From assembly GCA_001423545.1 (NCBI GenBank), contig LMOK01000002.1, forward strand, positions 930,001 through 994,000: a stretch of DNA of 64,000 nucleotides. The letters run 5' to 3'. A program made the position numbers and the translations under genes. Origin of the DNA: Orlajensenia sp001423545 (GTDB lineage Bacteria > Actinomycetota > Actinomycetes > Actinomycetales > Microbacteriaceae). Position 1 is the stretch's first letter. Every line of letters starts with the position of its first letter. The notes under the pieces were generated by a model that searched no databases, had not been told where the DNA came from, and saw only the letters and a list, made by a program, of their open reading frames with translations. Shown piece after piece: positions 18,405 to 26,672 of the stretch.

Positions 18405-19697
18405 GTGAGTACCCTCGAACGCCGCATCGGCACAGGCCAGGCTGTCGGAATCGGACTGGCGTCGATGATCGGTGCCGGGGTGTTCTTCGTCTGGGCGCCC
18501 GCGGCGGCCGCCGCAGGGGGAGCGCTGCTCATCGGCCTGGTGATCGCAGGCGTCGTCGCATCGCTCAACGCGCTGAGCACGGCGCAGTTGGCCATGGCGC
18601 ACCCCGTGTCGGGCGGCGCCTACGCCTTCGGGCGGGCTGCCATCGGGCCGTGGACGGGCTTCGCGGCCGGCTGGCTCTTCGTCTGGGGCAAGACGGCGTC
18701 GGCCGCCGCCATCGCGCTCATCGCCGGGAGCTACCTCTGGCCCGAGCAGGCGAAGGGCGTGGCCGTCGGGGTGCTGGTCGTTCTGGCCGCCGTCAACGCG
18801 ACCGGAATCCGCAGCACGGCGCGGGTGAGCCTCGCGATCGTGACCGTCGTCGGCGCCGGACTGGTCGCCGTGCTCGCGGCGACGGCGCTCTCGGGAGCCT
18901 TCGGCGCCCCCATCGTCGATCTCGGGGCGACGGATGCCGGATGGTACGGCGTGCTGCAGTCGGCCGGCTTGTTGTTCTTCTGCTTCGCCGGATACGCCCG
19001 CATGGCGACGCTGGGGGAGGAGGTGCGCGATCCGCAGCGCACGCTGCCGCGCGCGATCATCACGGCCCTGGCCGTGGCGCTCGTGCTCTACGCCGTCGTC
19101 GGTGCCTTCTGCCTGAGCGTGCTCGGGGTCGACGGGCTGGCCGCGTCGACGTCGCCTCTCGCCGATCTCGCGTCGACAGCGCTCGGTGGCGTGGCCTGGC
19201 CCATCGTCGCGAGCGTCGTGGCGGCCATCGCCAGCCTCGGCTCGCTCATCGGCATCCTCGCCGGCCTCAGCCGCACCTCGCTCGCGATGGCGCGCGAGGG
19301 CGACCTGCCCGGCGGGCTCAGCCGCATCTCGACCCGCACCCACGCGCCCGTCGTGGCCGAGGCATCCGTCGCCCTGATCGCGATCGCGGCCGTGGTGCTG
19401 CTGGATCCGCGCGAGCTGGTCGGATTCTCGGCCTGCGCCGTCCTCGGCTACTACGCGATCGCGCACGCCTCGGCGCTGCGGCAGCCGCGCTCGGAGCGCT
19501 GGCTGCCGCGCGCCGTGCAGTGGACCGGGCTCGCCGGATGCGTGCTGCTCACGCTCACCCTGCCGTGGCAGGCGATCGTCGGCACCGTGGTGGTGCTGGC
19601 GATCGGGCTGATCACTCGCTCGCTGCGGCCCGGACGACGTGCGCGGTCGCAGCGCGCTTCGGGCGGTCGCTCCGCTCGGCCCTCAGCGAGCGGGTAG
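18405..19697 (+). CDS. APC family amino acid permease
   Basis: A 430-residue membrane protein with about 12 hydrophobic spans. The N-terminal GIGLASMIGAGVF segment is the classic APC unwound first helix that binds substrate. It imports an amino acid or amine; the specific substrate is unknown. The start at 18405 is supported by TAAGGT seven bases upstream. The last 14 codons are formed by a 41-base intergenic repeat (19654-19694) that also occurs at 57122, so the C terminus ASGGRSARPSASG is repeat-derived. Confidence 0.85.
   Translation: MSTLERRIGTGQAVGIGLASMIGAGVFFVWAPAAAAAGGALLIGLVIAGVVASLNALSTAQLAMAHPVSGGAYAFGRAAIGPWTGFAAGWLFVWGKTASAAAIALIAGSYLWPEQAKGVAVGVLVVLAAVNATGIRSTARVSLAIVTVVGAGLVAVLAATALSGAFGAPIVDLGATDAGWYGVLQSAGLLFFCFAGYARMATLGEEVRDPQRTLPRAIITALAVALVLYAVVGAFCLSVLGVDGLAASTSPLADLASTALGGVAWPIVASVVAAIASLGSLIGILAGLSRTSLAMAREGDLPGGLSRISTRTHAPVVAEASVALIAIAAVVLLDPRELVGFSACAVLGYYAIAHASALRQPRSERWLPRAVQWTGLAGCVLLTLTLPWQAIVGTVVVLAIGLITRSLRPGRRARSQRASGGRSARPSASG
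19654..19694. repeat. 41-base dispersed repeat, copy 1, inside the permease 3' end
   Basis: The 41 bases, beginning GCGCTTCGGGCGGTCGC and ending CCTCAGCGAGCGGG, are identical to 57122-57162 and resemble 46093-46132 and, inverted, 46144-46183. All lie between convergent genes. Here the repeat overlaps the last codons of the permease. Confidence 0.9.
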
Positions 19698-19700
19698 ACG

Positions 19701-21158
19701 TCAGTGGCTGGACCCGGCCGACTCGATCTCGGTGCGGTCGCCCGACCACAGGGTGTGGAAGGTGCCGTCCTTGTCGACGCGCTTGTAGGTGTGGGCGCCG
19801 AAGAAATCGCGCTGGCCCTGGATGAGAGCAGCCGGCAGGCGGTCGGCACGCAGGCCGTCGTAGTACGCCAGGCTCGACGAGAACGCCGGCGAGGGGATGC
19901 CTGCCTGGGCCGCCACGACGACGACGCGACGCCACGCCTCCTGGGTCCCGGTGAGCGCCTCGGCGAAGTACGGCGCCGTGAGCAGCGCGACGAGACCGGG
20001 GTCTGCCGCGTACGCCTCGGTGATGCGGTTGAGGAAGCGCGCACGGATGATGCAGCCACCGCGCCAGATGGCGGCGATGTCGCCCTTCTTGATGTCCCAG
20101 TCGTACTGCTCGGCACCGGCCACGATCTCGTCGAAGCCCTGCGAGTAGGCGACGATCTTCGAGGCGTAGAGCGCACGGCGCACGTCCTCGACGAAGGCGT
20201 CCTTGTCGGCATCGGCCACGGTCCAGGCCTCCGACGGTCCGGGGAGGTCGGATGCCGCAGCCCGCTGGGCCGGCTTCGACGACAGCGAGCGCGCGAACAC
20301 GGCCTCGGCGATGCCCGACACCGGGATGCCCAGGTCGAGGGCGGTCTGCACGGTCCACGCGCCGGTGCCCTTGGCCCCGGCCTGGTCGAGGATGACGTCG
20401 ACCAGCGGCTGGCCGGTCTCTGCGTCGACCTGGCGCAGCACCTCGGCCGTGATCTCGATGAGGTAGCTCTCGAGCTCGCCGCGGTTCCACTCGGAGAAGA
20501 TGTCGGCGATCTCGGCCGGTGACTTGCCCGTACCGCGACGGATGAGGTCGTAGGCCTCGCCGATCAGCTGCATGTCGGCGTACTCGATGCCGTTGTGCAC
20601 CATCTTGACGAAGTGTCCGGCGCCGTCGTGGCCGACGTGGGTGACGCACGGCTCGCCCTCGGCGACGGCCGCGATCGACTTGAGGATGGGGCCGAGGGTC
20701 ACCCACGACTCGTCGGAGCCGCCCGGCATGATCGACGGGCCGTTGAGTGCGCCCTCCTCGCCTCCGGAGATTCCGGCGCCGACGAAGTTGATGCCGGTCT
20801 CGCGCACGGCCTTCTCGCGGCGGATGGTGTCGGTGAAGAGCGCGTTGCCGCCATCGACGATGATGTCACCGGGCTCGAAGACCTCGGTCAGCGCATCGAT
20901 GACGGCGTCGGTGCCCTTTCCGGCCTGCACCATGATGATCGCGGTGCGCGGGGTCGTGAGGGAGGCGGCGAACTCTGCGTACGTGGAGGCCGGCACGAAC
21001 TCGGCCTCGGGGTGCTCGTCGAGGAGGGTCTGGGTCTTCTCGTACGACCTGTTGAAGATCGAGACGGTGTTGCCCTCACGGCTGGCGAGGTTGCGCGCCA
21101 GGTTGGAACCCATGACGGCCAAGCCGACGACGCCGATGTTTGCAGTTGCCTCTGGCAC
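19701..21158 (-). CDS. gnd: 6-phosphogluconate dehydrogenase, decarboxylating (NADP+)
   Basis: A 485-residue enzyme of the oxidative pentose phosphate pathway converting 6-phosphogluconate to ribulose 5-phosphate. The N-terminal Rossmann motif GVVGLAVMGSNLARN and the catalytic segment (ISGGEEGALNGPSIMPGG) are clear. The length matches the long dimeric form. The start is GTG at 21158, preceded by GAAGGAGAG; the longer upstream frame has no such support. Its 3' end nearly touches that of the APC permease. Confidence 0.96.
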   Translation of the reverse strand: MPEATANIGVVGLAVMGSNLARNLASREGNTVSIFNRSYEKTQTLLDEHPEAEFVPASTYAEFAASLTTPRTAIIMVQAGKGTDAVIDALTEVFEPGDIIVDGGNALFTDTIRREKAVRETGINFVGAGISGGEEGALNGPSIMPGGSDESWVTLGPILKSIAAVAEGEPCVTHVGHDGAGHFVKMVHNGIEYADMQLIGEAYDLIRRGTGKSPAEIADIFSEWNRGELESYLIEITAEVLRQVDAETGQPLVDVILDQAGAKGTGAWTVQTALDLGIPVSGIAEAVFARSLSSKPAQRAAASDLPGPSEAWTVADADKDAFVEDVRRALYASKIVAYSQGFDEIVAGAEQYDWDIKKGDIAAIWRGGCIIRARFLNRITEAYAADPGLVALLTAPYFAEALTGTQEAWRRVVVVAAQAGIPSPAFSSSLAYYDGLRADRLPAALIQGQRDFFGAHTYKRVDKDGTFHTLWSGDRTEIESAGSSH

Positions 21159-21244
21159 GATTTCGCTCTCCTTCGATAGTCGACTTCCAGCGTAGTGTCG
21201 GCTCCCCTTACGTGACGTCGTGCTGCGGCACGGCTCGGGCCTGA

Positions 21245-21250
21245 TAGACT
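21245..21250 (+). promoter_or_regulatory. -10 element upstream of the rplY leader
   Basis: TAGACT at 21245-21250 would place the start of transcription near 21257, giving a leader of about 175 bases before rplY. No clear -35 box is seen. Confidence 0.5.
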
Positions 21251-21257
21251 CACAGAC

Positions 21258-21360
21258 TGGTTTCCCGTGCCGCTCGCGGTGCAGGGGACTGAAGACTTCG
21301 GCGAGGGATGCTCCGGCATCCGTTATCGACGCGGCGGATGCGGCTTCCCCTGGCTTTTCC
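21258..21360 (+). promoter_or_regulatory. Candidate structured 5' leader of rplY
   Basis: CAGGGGA (21282-21288) can pair with TCCCCTG (21346-21352). Between them GGATGC-TCCG-GCATCC (21306-21321) forms a 6-bp hairpin capped by a UNCG-type tetraloop. A T-rich stretch (CTTTTCC) follows the outer stem. This could be an autoregulatory ribosomal-protein leader or an attenuator. The pairing is visible; the function is inference. Confidence 0.5.
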
Positions 21361-21432
21361 TCACGCTGACATGCGTTCGAGTTGAACACACAGACCACTG
21401 ATCTGGGCCACGGGCCCGCAAGGAGATACATC

Positions 21433-22044
21433 ATGAGTGATGACAACAAGGTTGTCGCCGAGGTTCGCGAGTCCTTCGGCAAGGGCGCTGCCCGCAAGAT
21501 CCGCGCCGTCGGCAAGATCCCGGCCGTCATCTACGGCCACGGCTCTGACCCCCGCCACGTGACCCTGCCCGCCCACCAGATCGGACTCATCCTCCGCAAG
21601 GCCAACGCCCTGCTCGAGCTCGACATCAACGGCAAGACCGAGCTCGTGCTCGTCAAGGACGTGCAGAAGGACCCGGTCCGCCAGATCATCGAGCACCTCG
21701 ACCTCATCGTCATCCGCAAGGGCGAGAAGGTCCAGATCGAGGTTCCCGTGCACGTGACCGGTGAGAGCTTCTCCGGCACCATCGCCGACCTCGACGCCAA
21801 GACCCTCCTGCTCGAGGCCGAGGCGACGCACATCCCCGAGAACGTCGTCGTCGACATCGAGGGCCTCGAAGAGGGCGCTCAGATCTTCGCGAAGGACGTC
21901 GAGCTGCCCAAGGGCGCCTCGCTCATCAGCGACCCCGAGACGCTCGTCATCAACGTGCACGTGCCCGCTGCCGGTCGCGGCGAGGGTGTGGAAGAGGAAG
22001 AGGCTGACGCCGAGGCCGCTGCCGCAGCCGAGGCTGCCGAGTAG
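21433..22044 (+). CDS. rplY: Large ribosomal subunit protein bL25 (CTC form)
   Basis: A 203-residue protein of the long L25/CTC (general stress protein) type: an N-terminal 5S-rRNA-binding barrel (about 1-95) and a C-terminal TL5-like domain, ending in an acidic Glu/Ala tail. It binds 5S rRNA in the large subunit. The ATG at 21433 has a strong AAGGAGA site. pth follows after 41 bases, the common rplY-pth pair. Confidence 0.95.
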   Translation: MSDDNKVVAEVRESFGKGAARKIRAVGKIPAVIYGHGSDPRHVTLPAHQIGLILRKANALLELDINGKTELVLVKDVQKDPVRQIIEHLDLIVIRKGEKVQIEVPVHVTGESFSGTIADLDAKTLLLEAEATHIPENVVVDIEGLEEGAQIFAKDVELPKGASLISDPETLVINVHVPAAGRGEGVEEEEADAEAAAAAEAAE

Positions 22045-22085
22045 TCATTCTCGGTCTCTTCCGTTCACGACAGAACGTTCACGAC

Positions 22086-22670
22086 GTGGACGAGAACACC
22101 TGGCTGGTAGCCGGGCTCGGCAACCCCGGGCCCGGCTACTCCGGCAACAGGCACAATGTGGGGCAGATGGTGCTCGACGAGCTCGCCGGCCGCATCTCGA
22201 CGTCGTTCAAGACGCACAAGGCCAATGCCCTCGTCGCCGAGGGGCGCCTGCGGCCCGGCGGTCCGAAGCTCATACTGGCGAAGCCCGGAACCTTCATGAA
22301 CCTCTCGGGCAAGCCCGTGGCCGCCCTGCTGAAGTTCTACTCGCTCGACGCCTCGCGGCTCATCGTGATCCACGACGAACTCGACGTCCCGTTCGACACC
22401 GTCAAGCTCAAGCAGGGCGGCGGCCACGGCGGCCACAACGGCCTGCGCGACATCATCGCCGCCATCGGCACCCCCGACTTCACCCGCGTGCGCGTGGGTG
22501 TCGGGCGCCCTCCCGGCCGGCAGGACGCCGCTGATTTCGTGCTGCACGACTTCTCATCGACCGAGAAGAAGGTGCTGCCGAATCTGCTGACGGATGCCGC
22601 CGACGCTGCAGAGCACATCGTCACCGACGGCCTCGCCTCAGCCCAGATGCGCTTCCACTCGCCGGCCTGA
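22086..22670 (+). CDS. pth: Peptidyl-tRNA hydrolase
   Basis: A 194-residue enzyme that frees tRNAs from prematurely released peptidyl-tRNA. Signature segments are WLVAGLGNPGPGYSGNRHNVG (catalytic His in the NRHNVG part), KPGTFMNLSG and HDELDVPFDTVKLKQGGG with GHNGLRDI. The start is GTG at 22086. The stop codon lies at the end of the first of six 15-base tandem units, each of which also ends in an in-frame TGA. Confidence 0.96.
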   Translation: MDENTWLVAGLGNPGPGYSGNRHNVGQMVLDELAGRISTSFKTHKANALVAEGRLRPGGPKLILAKPGTFMNLSGKPVAALLKFYSLDASRLIVIHDELDVPFDTVKLKQGGGHGGHNGLRDIIAAIGTPDFTRVRVGVGRPPGRQDAADFVLHDFSSTEKKVLPNLLTDAADAAEHIVTDGLASAQMRFHSPA

Positions 22671-22745
22671 CGCTCGCCGGCCTGACACTCGCCGGCCTGA
22701 CGCTCGCCGGGCTGACACTCCCCGGCCTGAGCCTCGCACGCCTGA
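22656..22745 (+). repeat. Six tandem 15-base units carrying repeated in-frame stop codons of pth
   Basis: The unit CACTCGCCGGCCTGA and close variants run from 22656 to 22745. Fifteen is a multiple of three, so every unit ends in TGA in the pth frame. The first TGA is the pth stop; the other five are back-up stops. Units 1-5 differ at one or two positions and unit 6 is more divergent. Confidence 0.95.
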
Positions 22746-22772
22746 CGCCCGGCGTGGCAGACGCCGCCAGAC

Positions 22773-22810
22773 GCAGTGAGTCCCGGCTCCGAGGGAGCCG
22801 GGACTCTGCG
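22773..22810 (+). terminator. Hairpin terminator after pth
   Basis: AGTCCCGGCTCC pairs with GGAGCCGGGACT around a three-base GAG loop, and the stem extends by CGCAG/CTGCG after a two-base bulge. No T-run follows, as is common for high-GC actinobacterial terminators. Confidence 0.7.
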
Positions 22811-22842
22811 AGGGCACTGCGCGTACTTCGACGACTGACGTT

Positions 22843-22891
22843 CCGCCTGAGTCGTAGGGGACTCTCGGCCCGCCTGAGTCGTAGGGGACTC
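22843..22891 (+). repeat. Two 22-base direct repeats before mfd
   Basis: A 22-base unit beginning CCGCCTGAGTCGTAGGGG occurs at 22843-22864 and 22870-22891, offset by 27 bases. It could be an operator pair or a duplication; no regulator is identified. Confidence 0.8.
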
Positions 22892-23009
22892 CGGCGTCTC
22901 CGACCCTAGGGAAGGGCATCGCAGCTCTGCGCCTCCCAGATCGGGTGATGCCCATCCGGGTGATGCCCGTCCGGGGGGTGGGCGCGACAGGTGTGTCGGC
23001 GGTCGGCCG

Positions 23010-23015
23010 TAGACT
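23010..23015 (+). promoter_or_regulatory. -10 element of mfd (leaderless type)
   Basis: TAGACT is six bases before the GTG at 23022, with no ribosome binding site in between. Confidence 0.5.
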
Positions 23016-23021
23016 CGTACG

Positions 23022-26000
23022 GTGATGCTCCAGGGCTTGTTGACCGCGCTCGAGCGCGCCTCCACCATCGAATCGGCCCTCGCGCAGGCGAACCGCGACG
23101 CCGACTTCTCGCTCCCCGAGGGGCTGAACGCACCGCTGCTCGCCGGCCTCCTCGATCGTCGCGCCACCGAGCACGGCGCTCAGGCAGCCTTCGTGATCAC
23201 GGCGACGAGCCGTGAGGCCGAGGCGCTCGAGGCGAGCATCGCCGCCTATGCCCCCGGTGCCACCGTGCTCGACTTCCCCGCGTGGGAGACGCTCCCGCAC
23301 GAGCGCCTCAGCCCCAGCGCCGAGATCGTCGGCCGCCGCATCGAGGCCCTGCGCACCCTGAGGGAGTGGAGCGAGGCGGATGCCGCAACGCGTGCTCCGC
23401 TCATCGTCGTCGCCTCCGTGCGTGCGGCGCTCCAGCCCATCGCCGACAACCTGGCCGACCGGCCCGCCGTCGTGCTCGCCCAGGGTGGCAGGGGCTACGA
23501 CCTCTCCGCCCTCGCCGGCGAGCTCGTCGACCTCGCCTACACGCGCGTCGACATGGTGACCCGTCGAGGCGAGTTCGCCGTGCGCGGCGGCATCCTCGAC
23601 GTCTTCCCTCCCGTGGCCGACCACGCCTATCGCGTCGATTTCTTCGGCGACGAGATCGATCAGCTCCGGGCCTTCTCCGTGGCCGACCAGCGGTCGCTTC
23701 CCGAGCCCGTGGCATCCGTCAGCCTCATGCCCAGTCGCGAGATGCTTCTCAGCGACTCGGTGCGCCAGCGCGCCCGCGAGATGCGGCACGAGTTCCCGAG
23801 CCTCGCGCAGATGCTGGAGAAGATCGCCGAGGGCATCCCCGTCGAGGGCATGGAGTCGCTGGCCCCCGCTCTCGTCGACCGCCTGGTGCCGGTGACCCAC
23901 TACCTGCCGGCCGACGCCGTCGTCGCGGTCGTCGGGCCGGAACGCGTGAGCGGTCGGGCGCAGAGCCTCGCCGAGACGAACCGCGAGTTCCTCGCTGCGG
24001 CCTGGAGTGCCGCGACCGCCGGCGCCGAGGCCCCGATCGACCTGGACTCCGGCGACTTCCTGTCGCTGGCCGAGTTGCGCGACTCCGTGCGGTATTCCGC
24101 GCCCGGTGAAGAGGCGCCCGATCACCCGTGGTGGACCTTCTCGGCGTTCGACGCTGGCGACGCCGAGCTGTTCGACTACATCCGCGTGGCCGCAGACGCC
24201 GTGCCCAGCTTCGCCGGCAACGTCGAGGGTGCCCTGGAGCATGTCGGGGCTCGACTCACCGATGGCTGGTCGATGGCCATCGTCGCGGCCGGACACGGTC
24301 TGGTCGAGCGCGCCCGCGACGTGCTGGCCGACCGCGGCTTCGCCGGGAGGGTCGCCGAGGAGTTCCCCGAGAACCCCGAGCCCGGTGTCGCCTACCTGCT
24401 GCAGGCCGGCGTCTCCCGCGGCTTCGAGGTGCCGTCGGCGAAGATCGGCGTGCTCAGCGAGGGCGAGTTCTACGGCCGCACCGCCGGCTACGACTCGCGC
24501 CAGATCAAGAAGCTGGCGAGCCGGCGCAAGAACGTCGTCGACCCGCTGCAGCTGAAGCCGGGCGACTACGTCGTGCACCAGACCCACGGCATCGGCCGCT
24601 TCGTCGACATGACGCAGCGCACGGTGGCATCCGGTGCGCGCCCGACGGGACCCAGCCGCACTGCGGGCATCGCCCAGCAGCCCACCATCGTGCGCGAGTA
24701 CCTGGTGCTCGAGTACGCGTCGTCGAAGCGCGGGCAGCCGGCCGACAAGCTCTTCGTGCCCACAGACCAGCTCGACCTGCTCACCCGCTACGTCGGTGGA
24801 GAGGCGCCCGCCCTGTCGAAGATGGGCGGCAGCGACTGGTCGAACGCCAAGAGCAAGGCCCGCAAGGCCGTGCGCGACATCGCCGTCGAACTGGTGAAGC
24901 TCTACTCGGCGCGCATGGCGTCGCGTGGGCACGCCTTCGGGCCCGACACCCCGTGGCAGCGCGAGCTCGAAGAGGCCTTCCCCTACGCCGAGACGCCCGA
25001 CCAGCTGCAGACCATCGACGAGGTGAAGGCCGACATGGAGCGGCCCATCCCGATGGACCGTCTACTCTCGGGCGACGTGGGTTTCGGCAAGACCGAGGTG
25101 GCCGTGCGCGCAGCGTTCAAGGCGGTCCAGGACGGCAAGCAGGTCGCCATGCTGGTGCCGACGACGTTGCTCGTGAAGCAGCACGTCGAGACCTTCCAGG
25201 AGCGGTTCGCCGGCTTCCCGGTGCACCTCAAGGCCCTCAGCCGCTTCCAGACCGACAAAGAGGCACGCGAGACCCTCGCCGGACTGACGGATGGCACCGT
25301 CGACGTCGTGATCGGAACCCACCGCCTGCTCGCCGACGGCGTCATCTTCAAGGACCTCGGGCTGGTGATCATCGACGAGGAGCAGCGCTTCGGCGTCGAG
25401 CACAAGGACAAGCTCAAGAAGCTGCGCACCAACGTCGACTTCCTCGCCATGAGTGCGACCCCGATCCCGCGCACGCTGGAGATGGCCGTCACGGGCATCA
25501 GGGAGATGTCGACGCTGGCCACGGCGCCCGAGGACCGGCATCCGATCCTCACCTTCGTCGGCCCCTACTCCGAGAAGCAGGTGACCGCGGCCATCCGCCG
25601 CGAGATGCTCCGCGAGGGCCAGGTGTTCTTCGTGCACAACAGGGTGTCGAGCATCAACCGCGTGGCGGCCCAGCTGGCCGAGCTCGTGCCCGAGGCGCGC
25701 ATCGCCGTGGCCCATGGCAAGCTCCCCGAGAGCGTGCTCGAGCAGATCGTCGTGGACTTCTGGGAGCGCAAGTTCGACGTGCTCGTCTCGACCACGATCA
25801 TCGAGACCGGTCTCGACATCGCCAACGCGAACACGATCATCATCGACCGCGCCGACAAGTACGGCCTCAGCCAGCTGCACCAGCTGCGCGGTCGCGTCGG
25901 CCGTGGTCGTGAGCGCGCGTACGCCTACTTCCTCTACGACGAGAATACGCCGCTCAGTGAGACCGCCCACGACAGGCTGTCCACCATCGCAGCCAACAAC

Positions 26001-26672
26001 GAGCTCGGCTCGGGCATGCAGGTCGCCCTGAAGGACCTCGAGATCCGCGGAGCAGGCAACCTGCTCGGCGGCGAGCAGGCCGGCCACATCGCCGGGGTCG
26101 GCTTCGATCTCTACCTGCGCATGATCGGCGAGGCGGTCTCGACCTTCCGCGGCGACGTCGCCGAGGGTCAGACCGAGCTCCGGCTGGAGCTCCCCGTCGA
26201 CGCGCACATCCCCGAGGACTACGTCGACAGCGAGCGGCTGCGCCTCGAGGCCTACCAGAAGCTCTCCACGGCGAGTTCCCCTGCCGCCAAGGACGGCCAG
26301 ATCGACAGCGTGCTCGAGGAGCTCACCGACCGCTACGGCGAGCCGCCCCAGGCCGTGCTCACGCTCATCGCCGTGTCACGACTCCGTCGGCAGGCCCAGC
26401 GGGCGAGCCTCGGCGAGGTCGTCGCCATGGGGTCGAACCTCCGCGTGGGGCCGGGAACCCTGCCCGACTCGATCCAGGTGCGCCTGCAGCGCATGTACCC
26501 GGGCTCGCGCTACTTCACCCAGACCGGCGTGCTGTCGGTGCCGCTTCCCGACAAGCACGGCCAGCCGCTGGAGGACGCCGAGCTCATCGCGTGGGTCACG
26601 CAGTTGCTGACGGCGATCTTCCCGGCTCCGGTCGCGGAGAAGCCTGAGGCTGCCGAGACGCCCGCGGGCTGA
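23022..26672 (+). CDS. mfd: Transcription-repair coupling factor
   Basis: A 1216-residue ATP-dependent translocase that removes stalled RNA polymerase from DNA lesions and recruits UvrA. The order is a UvrB-like N-terminal module, an RNA-polymerase-interacting domain (KPGDYVVHQTHGIGRF near 514), a RecG-like helicase core with Walker A GDVGFGKT (684-691) and DEEQ (785-788), and a C-terminal TRCF domain. GTG at 23022 or ATG at 23025 can start translation; the GTG fits the leaderless promoter. The 3' end overlaps the convergent nhaA by 77 bases. Confidence 0.97.
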   Translation: MMLQGLLTALERASTIESALAQANRDADFSLPEGLNAPLLAGLLDRRATEHGAQAAFVITATSREAEALEASIAAYAPGATVLDFPAWETLPHERLSPSAEIVGRRIEALRTLREWSEADAATRAPLIVVASVRAALQPIADNLADRPAVVLAQGGRGYDLSALAGELVDLAYTRVDMVTRRGEFAVRGGILDVFPPVADHAYRVDFFGDEIDQLRAFSVADQRSLPEPVASVSLMPSREMLLSDSVRQRAREMRHEFPSLAQMLEKIAEGIPVEGMESLAPALVDRLVPVTHYLPADAVVAVVGPERVSGRAQSLAETNREFLAAAWSAATAGAEAPIDLDSGDFLSLAELRDSVRYSAPGEEAPDHPWWTFSAFDAGDAELFDYIRVAADAVPSFAGNVEGALEHVGARLTDGWSMAIVAAGHGLVERARDVLADRGFAGRVAEEFPENPEPGVAYLLQAGVSRGFEVPSAKIGVLSEGEFYGRTAGYDSRQIKKLASRRKNVVDPLQLKPGDYVVHQTHGIGRFVDMTQRTVASGARPTGPSRTAGIAQQPTIVREYLVLEYASSKRGQPADKLFVPTDQLDLLTRYVGGEAPALSKMGGSDWSNAKSKARKAVRDIAVELVKLYSARMASRGHAFGPDTPWQRELEEAFPYAETPDQLQTIDEVKADMERPIPMDRLLSGDVGFGKTEVAVRAAFKAVQDGKQVAMLVPTTLLVKQHVETFQERFAGFPVHLKALSRFQTDKEARETLAGLTDGTVDVVIGTHRLLADGVIFKDLGLVIIDEEQRFGVEHKDKLKKLRTNVDFLAMSATPIPRTLEMAVTGIREMSTLATAPEDRHPILTFVGPYSEKQVTAAIRREMLREGQVFFVHNRVSSINRVAAQLAELVPEARIAVAHGKLPESVLEQIVVDFWERKFDVLVSTTIIETGLDIANANTIIIDRADKYGLSQLHQLRGRVGRGRERAYAYFLYDENTPLSETAHDRLSTIAANNELGSGMQVALKDLEIRGAGNLLGGEQAGHIAGVGFDLYLRMIGEAVSTFRGDVAEGQTELRLELPVDAHIPEDYVDSERLRLEAYQKLSTASSPAAKDGQIDSVLEELTDRYGEPPQAVLTLIAVSRLRRQAQRASLGEVVAMGSNLRVGPGTLPDSIQVRLQRMYPGSRYFTQTGVLSVPLPDKHGQPLEDAELIAWVTQLLTAIFPAPVAEKPEAAETPAG

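Larger units (their letters stand above)
22671..23021. other. Gene-free interval between pth and mfd, rich in repeats
   Basis: No coding sequence is supported in these 351 bases. They hold the rest of the 15-base tandem array, a strong hairpin (22773-22810), a pair of 22-base direct repeats (22843-22864 and 22870-22891), a pair of CGGGTGATGCCC words (22942 and 22957), and the mfd promoter. Confidence 0.8.

Noticed and set aside
22656..22745. CRISPR-like array
   Set aside because: The units are 15 bases, directly abutting, without spacers; no cas genes are present.
22638..24932. A 764-codon minus-strand frame
   Set aside because: Antisense to mfd; no recognisable motifs.
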